Source: Streptomyces akebiae (GTDB lineage Bacteria > Actinomycetota > Actinomycetes > Streptomycetales > Streptomycetaceae). Taken from it: a stretch of 64,000 nucleotides of DNA. Shown here in pieces: positions 17,388 to 25,007 of the stretch (its first letter is position 1; every line of letters begins with the position of its first letter). Made by a program: the position numbers and the translations under genes. The DNA is taken from the NCBI RefSeq assembly GCF_019599145.1, contig NZ_CP080647.1, positions 5,890,001 through 5,954,000 on the forward strand. Reading direction: 5' to 3'. The notes under the pieces were generated by a model that was given only the letters and a program-made list of their open reading frames with translations, had not been told where the DNA came from and did no database searches.

Positions 17388-17738
17388 ATGCCCGCCTACG
17401 CCATCGCCCATCTGAAGGACGCCGCCCCGCATCCGGAGATCGCCGAGTACATCGAGCGCATCCCCGCCACCTTCGAGCCGTACGGCGGACGCTTCCTCGT
17501 GCACGTCACCCCGCACGAGGTGAAGGAGGGGAGCTGGCCCGGGGCCGTCGTGGTGATCGGCTTCCCCGGTATCGACGAGGCGCGCGGCTGGTGGGACTCG
17601 CCCGCCTACCAGGAGATCGCCCCCCTGCGCGCACGCCACATCGAGGGCGACATCATCCTGGTCGAAGGGGTACCCGCGGGCTATGACCCGCGCGCCACCG
17701 CGAAGGTCATGAGGGAGGCCCTGGCCGCCGAGCGGTGA
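17388..17738 (+). CDS. DUF1330 domain-containing protein
   Basis: 116 residues. The pattern AYAIAHLKDAAPHPEIAEYI, the GGRFLVH strand, VVVIGFPGIDEARGWWDSPAY and the EGDIILVEG strand match DUF1330, a dimeric ferredoxin-like alpha/beta-barrel fold. Function of the family is not established. It stands alone between the dioxygenase terminator and a convergent acetyltransferase 11 bp away. Confidence 0.9.
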   Translation: MPAYAIAHLKDAAPHPEIAEYIERIPATFEPYGGRFLVHVTPHEVKEGSWPGAVVVIGFPGIDEARGWWDSPAYQEIAPLRARHIEGDIILVEGVPAGYDPRATAKVMREALAAER

Positions 17739-17749
17739 GCCCGGAGGTC

Positions 17750-18268
17750 CTACAGCCCCTTCTCGTACCAGGCGACATCCCAGTACCGCCCGAACTTCCG
17801 CCCGACCTCGCGATAGGTGCCGACGTGCCGGAACCCGAAGCGCTCGTGCAGCCGGGTCGACGGCACGTTCGGCTGGGCGATGCCGGCGTAGGCGCGATGC
17901 ACGTCCTCGTCGGCGAGCGCCTCGAACAGCGCCTTGTACAGCAGCGTGCCCACGCCCCGGCCGCCCGCCTCCGGGGCGAGGTACACCGACACCTCCACCG
18001 AGGTGTCGTACGCCTGTTTAGCGCGAAACGGGCTGCTCGTGGCGTACCCCAGAATCCGCTGTGAACCCGTCTCGGCGGCAACCATCAGACGATGCCGTCC
18101 GTCTTCAAGGTGGGAGAGCAGCCAAGGGCGGCGCTCTTCCGGGGTGAAGACAGCGGTATCGAATGTGATGGGCGTCTCACGGATGTAGTGGTTGTAGATG
18201 TCGGTGAGAGCGGCGAGGTCGGTCTCGACTCCTGGTCTGACCTGCACCTCTGCGGACTCCGCTGACAT
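17750..18268 (-). CDS. GNAT acetyltransferase, phosphinothricin-acetyltransferase-like
   Basis: 172 residues from the ATG at 18266-18268 (GGAGG upstream). The order IYNHYIRETPITFDT, YATSSPFRAKQAYDTSVEVS, GRGVGTLLYKALFE (acetyl-CoA loop) and STRLHERFGFRHVGT follows Streptomyces PAT/bar proteins. Chromosomal homologues often acetylate methionine sulfone or related amino groups, so herbicide-resistance activity is not assured. It is divergent from hrdD. Confidence 0.9.
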   Translation of the reverse strand: MSAESAEVQVRPGVETDLAALTDIYNHYIRETPITFDTAVFTPEERRPWLLSHLEDGRHRLMVAAETGSQRILGYATSSPFRAKQAYDTSVEVSVYLAPEAGGRGVGTLLYKALFEALADEDVHRAYAGIAQPNVPSTRLHERFGFRHVGTYREVGRKFGRYWDVAWYEKGL

Positions 18269-18329
18269 CACGCCTCCTCCTGTGGCGGCACAGGGTACTG
18301 CAAGATCAGAAAAATAGTGGGATGGGTTG

Positions 18330-18355
18330 GGAATTCTGTCCTGATTCCAGTCGTT
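18330..18355 (+). promoter_or_regulatory. SigR-type promoter of hrdD
   Basis: GGAAT (18330-18334), exactly 18 bases, then GTT (18353-18355): a full match to the SigR (thiol-stress sigma) consensus GGAAT-N18-GTT. The start would be about 18360-18363, giving a 100-base leader. I recall hrdD being reported as a SigR target in S. coelicolor. Confidence 0.85.
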
Positions 18356-18461
18356 GTTTCCTTCGGAAGCAGGGCACTCGGGAGAGTGTCCGAGCGGCCG
18401 CATCACGACCCACGTAGGACCAGATACGACCCTGCCAGCCCACCATCGCAAGGGAGCACGC

Positions 18462-19460
18462 ATGGCAACCCGTGCCGTCGCCGCTCGTCGTTCGTCCGCC
18501 TCCGGCCGGACCGACGCGGCTCGCAGCGTTCGCGCCTCTGGCGGCGAGATCGCCGACCGCGACCTGGTCGGCATGTACCTCGACGAGATCGCGCGCACAC
18601 CGCTGCTCGACGCCGCCAAGGAAGTCGAGCTGTCCCAGATCATCGAGGCGGGTGTGTTCGCGCAGCAGATCCTCGACGGCGAGGAGGAGCCCAGGGCGGA
18701 CGCCACCCGCGACGAGCTCGAAGCCCTCGTCGCCGACAGCGAGCGGGCCAAGGACGTCTTCATCCGTTCGAACCTGCGCCTCGTCGTGGCTGTCGCCCGG
18801 CGGTACCCGCGCAGCGGCCTGCCCCTGCTCGACCTGATCCAGGAGGGGAACGCCGGCCTGGTCCGCGCGGTGGAGAAGTTCGACTACCGCAAGGGCTTCA
18901 AGTTCTCGACGTACGCCACCTGGTGGATCCGTCAGGCCATCACCCGTTCGATAGCGGACCAGTCGCGCACCATCCGGCTGCCCGTCCACCTCGTGGAGGA
19001 GCTGGGCCGGATCCGCCGTGTGCAGCGCGAGTTCAACCGCGAGCACGGGCGCGACCCCGAGCCCGCCGAGATCGCCGCCGAGCTCGGTTCCAACGCGGAC
19101 CGCGTCAGCGACGTCCTCGACTGGGCCCGTGACCCGGTCTCGCTGAACATGTCGGTGGACGACGACGGCGACACCCAGTTCGGCGACCTCCTGGAGGACA
19201 CCTCCGCGGTCTCGCCCGAGCAGTCCGTGCTGACGCTGCTGCGCAGCGAGGAGCTGGACGGTCTCATCGGGCGCCTCGACCAGCGCACCGCGTCCATCAT
19301 CAAGATGCGGTACGGCATCGAGGACGGCCGCGAGCGCACGCTCACCGAGGTCGGCAAGGAGCACGGTCTCACCCGTGAGCGGATCCGCCAGATCGAGAAG
19401 CACGCCCTGCTCGAACTGAAGAAGCTCGCCCGCGACACCGGCTTCGACGCCGCCGCCTGA
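18462..19460 (+). CDS. hrdD: RNA polymerase sigma factor HrdD (group 2 sigma-70)
   Basis: 332 residues, the length I recall for S. coelicolor HrdD. Region 1.2 DLVGMYLDEIARTPLL, region 2 RLVVAVARRYPRSGLPLLDL then KFDYRKGFKFSTYATWWIRQ, region 3 with HLVEELGRIRRVQREF, and region 4.2 LTEVGKEHGLTRERIRQIEK are all present. The large non-conserved N-terminal extension of the principal factor HrdB is missing, which supports HrdD over HrdB. The ATG at 18462 follows AAGGGAG. A SigR-type promoter lies 107 bp upstream. Expected role: alternative primary-like sigma, non-essential. Confidence 0.93.
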   Translation: MATRAVAARRSSASGRTDAARSVRASGGEIADRDLVGMYLDEIARTPLLDAAKEVELSQIIEAGVFAQQILDGEEEPRADATRDELEALVADSERAKDVFIRSNLRLVVAVARRYPRSGLPLLDLIQEGNAGLVRAVEKFDYRKGFKFSTYATWWIRQAITRSIADQSRTIRLPVHLVEELGRIRRVQREFNREHGRDPEPAEIAAELGSNADRVSDVLDWARDPVSLNMSVDDDGDTQFGDLLEDTSAVSPEQSVLTLLRSEELDGLIGRLDQRTASIIKMRYGIEDGRERTLTEVGKEHGLTRERIRQIEKHALLELKKLARDTGFDAAA

Positions 19461-20123
19461 TCCAGCCCGGGCACCGACCAGGGCCCCGTAACGGCCCGCC
19501 CTCCTGGGGCCGCCACGGGGCCCGGCCCGGCCTACCGCCGTACGCCGCCCACCCCGGCCGTACGCCGACCGCAGCCCCCGGTCGTACGTCGGCCACGCCT
19601 TGACCGCACGTCACCCACACTCTTGGTCGTACTCTGGCCGCCGATTGGTCGTAGTGCACCGCTACTTGGCCGTACTACGCCGCTACTTGGCCGTACTACG
19701 TCGCTTCAACTCCCCGTTCCCGGGGCACAAGACTTCCGGGCCGACTTCACCGGCCCGGAGCCGTGCGGCCCGGGACCCGGAGTTCGACCGCCGCGACCGC
19801 AGTCATCCGAAGCCGAGTCCCGACGCTCTCCCCCCAGCGCCGGGACTCTCCCAGAGCCGGGCTTCGGCGCCTCCCCCCTGGCGCCGAAGCCCGGCTCGAT
19901 TTCCGGGGGCCGCTCGCGCTGGCGCTGGCGCTGGCGCTGGCGCTGCCGCCGGCTGCCGCCACCGTTGCCGCCCCGCACGCCGACGGGCCACCCCGGACCT
20001 GAACCCCGGGGTGACCCGAACGGCAGATTGTGCCACAGAGTCCCACTCCGCCGGAGGCCCCGCGACGGCCGTCCCCGCACGTCAGAGGCACCGTAGGCAC
20101 CGTAGGCGCCGTTCACCCGTGCC
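19461..20123. other. 663-bp spacer with repeats, no gene
   Basis: It contains a weak hairpin after hrdD (GGCCCCG/CGGGGCC, 19482-19522), two perfect tandem copies of a 21-bp unit beginning CCGCTACTTGG (19659-19679 and 19680-19700), a strong 18-bp hairpin (19854-19897), and a GCTGGC hexamer run near 19918-19945. Frames here lack starts and protein-like composition. Confidence 0.75.
19854..19897. terminator. perfect 18-bp hairpin in the hrdD-WYL spacer
   Basis: GAGCCGGGCTTCGGCGCC pairs fully with GGCGCCGAAGCCCGGCTC around an 8-nt loop (TCCCCCCT). It lies between hrdD and the convergent WYL gene (20124-21098), so it could terminate both. It is far from hrdD's stop (394 bp), so a repeat-element origin is possible. 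Confidence 0.65.
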
Positions 20124-21098
20124 TCACCCTTCGGCGTCTCCCGCCGCCCGTGCCAGTCGGGCCCCCAACTCCCTTACGTACCCCACCAGTTCCGGTGGCC
20201 GATGCACCGTGAAATCGCAGTCGACCACCGCGAGCCGGACCGCCAGCCACTCCACGGAGTCCCCGACGGAGGCCCGCAACCGGCAGCTGTGCTCGTCGAC
20301 GGGCTCGGGCGTACCGAACCACCGGGGCAGCCGGGCCGCGATGAACTCGGCCGGCGCGGCGAAGGTGACGTCGCACTCGTACGTCTCCTGCCGCCGGTAC
20401 ATCGACTGCTTCAGATACTCCTCCGCACTCCCCGTCGGCAGCTCGCGCGGCGTGAACCGGGCGCCCGTGGCGAAGGGCTCCTCGACCCGGTCCACCCGGA
20501 AGGTCCGCCAGTCGGCGCGGTCGAGGTCGTACGCGACGAGATACCAGCGGCGCCCGGTCGAGACGAGCCGGTACGGCTCGCAGTGGCGTCGCGAGTCCGT
20601 CCCGTCGCCGGAGCGGTAGGCGAACCGCAGCCGCTCGTGCCCCGCCACCGCCGAGGCCATCACGGTCAGTGTCTCGGGCGTGACGGTCGCCCCGTCACCG
20701 CTGGTCAGGGGAGTGGTGGCGGCCTGCAACGTGGAGACCCGGTGGCGCAGCCGCGACGGCAGCACCTGTTCCAGCTTGGCGAGCGCCCGTACGGACGCCT
20801 CGTCCACCCCCTCGACCGCGTGCCCGGCCCCGGCCCGCAGCCCCACGGCGATCGCCACGGCCTCCTCGTCGTCCAGCACGAGCGGCGGCATGGCCTTCCC
20901 CGCCACCAGCCGATAGCCGCCGTCGGCCCCCATCGTCGCCTGCACCGGGTAGCCGAGCTCCCGCAGCCGGTCGATGTCCCGGCGCACCGTACGCCGGGAC
21001 ACCCCGAGCCGTTCGGAGAGTTCACCCCCGGGCCACTCGCGGGGTGTCTGGAGGAGGGAGAGGAGTTGGAGGAGCCGCGCCGGCGTGTCCGTAGTCAT
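20124..21098 (-). CDS. WYL-domain transcriptional regulator (YafY/DeoR-type HTH)
   Basis: 324 residues from the ATG at 21098. The N-terminal HTH ELSERLGVSRRTVRRDIDRL is followed by RELGYPVQATMGADGGYRL (wing). The WYL-domain core RRWYLVAYDLDRADWRTFRVD is present, then a WCX-type C-terminal domain. WYL regulators sense nucleic-acid or metabolite ligands. It is divergent from the DHA2 exporter at 21162; a GGCC-TATT-GGCC palindrome lies in the 63-bp spacer (about 21134-21145). Confidence 0.92.
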   Translation of the reverse strand: MTTDTPARLLQLLSLLQTPREWPGGELSERLGVSRRTVRRDIDRLRELGYPVQATMGADGGYRLVAGKAMPPLVLDDEEAVAIAVGLRAGAGHAVEGVDEASVRALAKLEQVLPSRLRHRVSTLQAATTPLTSGDGATVTPETLTVMASAVAGHERLRFAYRSGDGTDSRRHCEPYRLVSTGRRWYLVAYDLDRADWRTFRVDRVEEPFATGARFTPRELPTGSAEEYLKQSMYRRQETYECDVTFAAPAEFIAARLPRWFGTPEPVDEHSCRLRASVGDSVEWLAVRLAVVDCDFTVHRPPELVGYVRELGARLARAAGDAEG

Positions 21099-21161
21099 GC
21101 CCCCGAGCATGCCGGAGAAGTAGGACACGATCTGGCCTATTGGCCCTCTAGGTTTCCCTGT

Positions 21162-22778
21162 ATGACCTCGACAACGAGCGCCCTGAAGGGGCGCGGGACT
21201 GATGCGTCCGCGACTCCGGTACGTGGGCGCGATCAGTCACAAGCAACCGTCGGCGACCCGACCACGGTCCCGGCCACGGAGACGGCGCTCCCCGCACCCC
21301 AGGACTCCGACCGCCGCCGCTGGATCGCCCTCGCCGTCGTCATGACGGCCGCCTTCATGGACCTCGTCGACGTCACCATCGTCAACATCGCCGTCCCCTC
21401 CATCCAGCGAGGCGAACTCGCCACGTTCAGCCAGATCCAGTGGATCACCGCCGGCTACGCCCTCGCCTTCGCCGCGGGCCTCGTCACCGGCGGCCGGCTC
21501 GGCGACATCCACGGCCGACGCCGGATCTTCCTCCTCGGCATCGGCGGCTTCACGCTCGCCTCCGCGCTGTGCGGTCTCGCCGCGAACCCGGAGATGCTGG
21601 TGGCGGCGAGGATCGCGCAGGGCGCGACCGCCGCGCTGATGGTGCCGCAGGTGCTGTCGATCGTGCACGCGACCTTCCCCGCCCACGAACGCGGCAAGGT
21701 CTTCGGGCTGTTCGGCGCGATCGTGGGGCTCGGCGCGGTCTCCGGCCCCCTGCTCGGCGCCCTGCTCATCGAGTGGAACCCGCTCGGTCTCGAATGGCGG
21801 GCGATCTTCCTGATCAACCTGCCGGTCGGCGTCGCGGGCATGGTCCTGGGCCGCCGTTTCATCACCGAGTCCAAGGCCCCGCAGGCCCTGAAACTGGACC
21901 TCGTCGGCGTCGCGCTCGTCACCGGCGGGCTGCTGATGCTGCTCTACCCGCTCACCCGGGGCCACGAGACGGGCTGGCCGCTGTGGGGCCACGTCTCGAT
22001 GGCGGGCTCGCTCGGCGTGTTCGCGGCGCTGGTGGCGTACGAGCGGCGCAAGTCGGCGCGTGACGGATCCCCGCTGATCGAACTGTCCCTGTTCCGGGTG
22101 AAGAGCTTCGCGGCCGGTATCGCCGTCCAGACCGTGTTCGGCATCGCCCTCGGCGTCTTCTTCCTCGTCTGGACCCTCTACCTCCAGACCGGCCTCGGCT
22201 GGAGCGTCCTGAAGGCCGGCCTCACCGGCATCCCGTTCTCCCTCGCCGTGTCGGTCGCGGCCGGGCTGTCCGTCCAGAAACTCGTCCCGCGCTTCGGCCG
22301 CAAGGTCCTCCAGGCGGGCGCGCTGCTGATGGCGGCCGGTGTGCTCCTCTACCTGGCGGAGTCCGAACGGTACGGCCTCGCCATCACCCCCTGGCAGATG
22401 GCGCTCCCGCTGACCGTGATGGGCGCGGGCATGGGGCTCATCGTCGCCCCGCTGACCGACGCGATCCTCTCCGGGGTGCCGCGTGAGCACGCCGGTTCCG
22501 CGTCCGGGCTGATCAGCACGGTCCAGCAGATGGGCAACGCCCTCGGGCTCGGTCTGGTCGCCGTGGTCTTCTTCGGCGTCATGGACGACCGTCCGGCGCC
22601 GTCCGACCTCGGCCCCGCCTACGTCGACGCCTTCGAGTACGCGCTCGGCTGGGTGGCTGCGGTCCTGATCGCGATCTTCCTGCTGATGTTCGCCCTGCCG
22701 GGACGTTCCGCAGCGGACGCGGACGCGGACGCGGGCGAGCGCGAGGGGACCGATGAGTCGGCCGTCGCGGCCGACTAG
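21162..22778 (+). CDS. DHA2-family MFS exporter
   Basis: 538 residues; a hydrophilic 50-residue leader then about 14 membrane segments. Motifs: MDLVDVTIVNIAVPSIQ in TM1, GGRLGDIHGRRRIF after TM2, and GLGAVSGPLLGALLIEW in motif C. The tail is acidic (DADADAGE). No ribosome site precedes the ATG, but TAGGTT lies about 7 bases upstream, so a leaderless mRNA is plausible. The divergent WYL regulator likely controls it. Predicted multidrug or metabolite export. Confidence 0.93.
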   Translation: MTSTTSALKGRGTDASATPVRGRDQSQATVGDPTTVPATETALPAPQDSDRRRWIALAVVMTAAFMDLVDVTIVNIAVPSIQRGELATFSQIQWITAGYALAFAAGLVTGGRLGDIHGRRRIFLLGIGGFTLASALCGLAANPEMLVAARIAQGATAALMVPQVLSIVHATFPAHERGKVFGLFGAIVGLGAVSGPLLGALLIEWNPLGLEWRAIFLINLPVGVAGMVLGRRFITESKAPQALKLDLVGVALVTGGLLMLLYPLTRGHETGWPLWGHVSMAGSLGVFAALVAYERRKSARDGSPLIELSLFRVKSFAAGIAVQTVFGIALGVFFLVWTLYLQTGLGWSVLKAGLTGIPFSLAVSVAAGLSVQKLVPRFGRKVLQAGALLMAAGVLLYLAESERYGLAITPWQMALPLTVMGAGMGLIVAPLTDAILSGVPREHAGSASGLISTVQQMGNALGLGLVAVVFFGVMDDRPAPSDLGPAYVDAFEYALGWVAAVLIAIFLLMFALPGRSAADADADAGEREGTDESAVAAD

Positions 22779-22785
22779 ACCGGTC

Positions 22786-22839
22786 GGCGCGCGAGTGGGG
22801 CCCCGTACCTTCGTGGGTGCGAGGCCCCACTCGCGCGCC
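22786..22839 (+). terminator. terminator hairpin after the MFS gene
   Basis: GGCGCGCGAGTGGGGCC (22786-22802) and GGCCCCACTCGCGCGCC (22823-22839) form a perfect 17-bp stem with a 20-nt loop, 8 bp after the stop codon. Confidence 0.85.
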
Positions 22840-22908
22840 GTATGGGCGCGCCGGAGGCCTCCTGACGCCCGATCATGTCCGAGTCGGCCCGAGTGTTGCC
22901 CGAACCTG

Positions 22909-22937
22909 TTTACTTTTTGGAAATCCGGGCGTAGCCT
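22909..22937 (+). promoter_or_regulatory. candidate promoter of the fru operon
   Basis: TTTACT (22909-22914), a 17-bp spacer and TAGCCT (22932-22937) resemble a housekeeping (HrdB-type) promoter 45 bp before fruR. A DeoR-type operator should overlap; I could not identify it with confidence. Confidence 0.5.
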
Positions 22938-22982
22938 CCGAGCGAAACCACAGAATCGGGCATCAGTCGGAGGCGAACGGAC

Positions 22983-23891
22983 ATGTACGCACCGGAGCGG
23001 CAGCAGGAGATCCTCCGGCTCGCCCGTGACGGCGGCCGGGTGGACGTGGTGTCGCTGGCGGAGGAGTTCCAGGTCACGGCCGAGACGATCCGCCGCGACC
23101 TGAAGGCCCTCGACCGCGCCGGCCTCGTCCAACGGGTGCACGGCGGCGCGATCCCCGCAGGCCGCCTGGACTTCGAGCCCGACCTCGCCGAACGCGAGGG
23201 CACCGCGACCGACCAGAAGGACCGCATCGCACAGGCCGCCCTCGCCGAACTCCCGAACGACGGCACGGTCCTCCTCGACGCCGGTACGACGATCGCACGC
23301 CTCGCCGCCGCCATCCCGCTGGAGGCCACGCTCACCGCGGTCACGCACAGCCTGCCGATCGCCGCCCGCCTCGCCGACCACCCCGGCATCCAGCTCCACC
23401 TCGTCGGCGGTCGCGTCCGCCACCGCACCCGCGCCGCCGTGGACGCCTGGGCGCTCCGGGCCTACGGCGAGATCCGCGCCGACGTCCTCTTCGTGGCCGC
23501 CAACGGGTTCTCCACCGACCACGGCCTGACCACCCCCGACCTCGCCGAGGCCGCCGTGAAACGGGCGGCGCTGACCGCCGCCCGCCGCGTGGTGCTGCTC
23601 GCCGACTCCTCCAAGCACGGCCAGGAGCACTTCGCCCGCTTCGGCGACCTGAGCGACGTGGACCTGCTGATCACCGACACCGGCCTGAGCCCCGAGGACG
23701 CACTCGCCATCGAACGCGAGGGCACCGAAGTGCTGCGCGTCCCCGGCACCGAGTCCCCCGGCGGGAGCCACGGCGCAACCCGCGGTCGGACCGACGGCCG
23801 GTCCGACGGCCGACCCGACGGCCAGACCGACAGCCGGACCGCCGACGCGATCAACGGTCCGACCGACGGCCGGAAAGAACACCTCTCATGA
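22983..23891 (+). CDS. fruR: DeoR-family repressor of the fructose operon
   Basis: 302 residues. The HTH VDVVSLAEEFQVTAETIRRD with the DeoR signature DLKALDRAGLVQRVHGGA is at residues about 20-60. The sugar-phosphate-binding domain has VLLDAGTTIARLA and DSSKHGQEHFARF. The C-terminal 40 residues are an odd Arg/Thr/Asp/Gly tail of RTDGRSDGRPDG-like repeats not usual in the family. The last bases overlap fruK's ATG (ATGA), so translation is coupled. Role inferred from fruK and fruA: repressor relieved by fructose phosphate. Confidence 0.92.
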   Translation: MYAPERQQEILRLARDGGRVDVVSLAEEFQVTAETIRRDLKALDRAGLVQRVHGGAIPAGRLDFEPDLAEREGTATDQKDRIAQAALAELPNDGTVLLDAGTTIARLAAAIPLEATLTAVTHSLPIAARLADHPGIQLHLVGGRVRHRTRAAVDAWALRAYGEIRADVLFVAANGFSTDHGLTTPDLAEAAVKRAALTAARRVVLLADSSKHGQEHFARFGDLSDVDLLITDTGLSPEDALAIEREGTEVLRVPGTESPGGSHGATRGRTDGRSDGRPDGQTDSRTADAINGPTDGRKEHLS

Positions 23892-24835
23892 TCCTCACCG
23901 TCACCCCCAACCCCTCCCTCGACCGCACCTACGAGGTCCCCTCCCTCGACCGCGGCGAGGTCATCCGGGCCACCGGCGAACGCATGGACCCGGGAGGCAA
24001 GGGCGTCAACGTCTCCCGAGCGGTCGCCGCCGCGGGACGCCGCACCGTGGCCGTACTGCCGCTCGGCGGCGCGCCGGGCGCACTGGTCGCGGACCTGCTC
24101 GACGCACAGGGCATCGAGGTCGCACGCGTGACGGTGGCCGGGGCGACCCGTTCCAACATCGCCCTCGCCGAGGCGGACGGTGTCCTGACGAAGATCAACG
24201 CGCCCGGCCCCGAGCTCTCGGCCGCCGAGCGGGAACTCCTCCTGGAGACCGTCCACGCCCAGTCCGCCGACGCCTCCTGGATCGCCTGCTGCGGCAGCCT
24301 CCCGCGCGGCCTCGCCCCCTCCTGGTACGCCGAACTCGTCGCCCGCGCCCACGCCGCCGGCGCCCGCATCGCCCTGGACACCTCCGGCCCGGCCCTCCTC
24401 GCCGCGCTCCGCGAACGCCCCGACGTGGTCAAGCCCAACGCCGAGGAACTCGCCGAAGCGGTGGGCCGCCCCCTCGCCACCGTCGGCGACGCCGTCAAGG
24501 CCGCCGAGGAACTCCGCGAGATGGGCGCCGCCGCGGTACTGGCCAGCCTCGGCGCCGACGGACAACTCCTCGTCAACGCCTCCGGAGCCTGGTTCGGCAC
24601 CGCCCGCGTCGACGCCGTCCGCAGCAACGTCGGCGCCGGCGACTCCTCCCTCGCCGGCTTCCTCATCGCCGGCGGCCACGGCCCCGAAGCCCTCGCCTCG
24701 GCCGTGGCCCACGGAGCCGCCGCCGTCCAGCTCCCGGGCAGCGTCATGCCGACCCCCGGCGACCTCGACCCGGCAGCGGTGACGGTGACGGCGGAGGTTC
24801 CGGCGGACCGTGCGCTGAGGGAGCCGGTGTCATGA
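23888..24835 (+). CDS. fruK: 1-phosphofructokinase
   Basis: 315 residues, PfkB (ribokinase-like) family. It starts MILTVTPNPSLDRTY, as FruK proteins do, with GGKGVNVSRA (substrate loop) and the anion-hole/catalytic-base motif NVGAGDSSLAGF near residue 245. ATP-dependent phosphorylation of fructose 1-phosphate to fructose 1,6-bisphosphate in the cytosol. It lies between fruR (4-bp overlap) and fruA. Confidence 0.95.
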   Translation: MILTVTPNPSLDRTYEVPSLDRGEVIRATGERMDPGGKGVNVSRAVAAAGRRTVAVLPLGGAPGALVADLLDAQGIEVARVTVAGATRSNIALAEADGVLTKINAPGPELSAAERELLLETVHAQSADASWIACCGSLPRGLAPSWYAELVARAHAAGARIALDTSGPALLAALRERPDVVKPNAEELAEAVGRPLATVGDAVKAAEELREMGAAAVLASLGADGQLLVNASGAWFGTARVDAVRSNVGAGDSSLAGFLIAGGHGPEALASAVAHGAAAVQLPGSVMPTPGDLDPAAVTVTAEVPADRALREPVS

Positions 24836-25007
24836 GAGCCGTGAGCGGACGCCCGCGAACGAACCTTCGTTTTTCCTTACCCCTAGCCCCCCTTCTCCCC
24901 CTCCCCACCCTCCCTTGGTCGGCCCCCGAGGCCCACGCCCCCCACACTTCCGTCCCCACCCCCGCCCACCCCAGCACCCGGGCGATACGCGTGCGAAGGA
25001 GCCCGCG

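Noticed and set aside
18354..18461. Extended N-terminus for hrdD
   Set aside because: It would begin inside the SigR promoter GTT and lacks a ribosome site; 332 residues from 18462 matches the known HrdD length.
24915..25007. Longer start for fruA
   Set aside because: Pro/His-rich residues from a C-rich spacer; the ATG at 25008 has GAAGGAG at ideal spacing and begins the EIIA domain.
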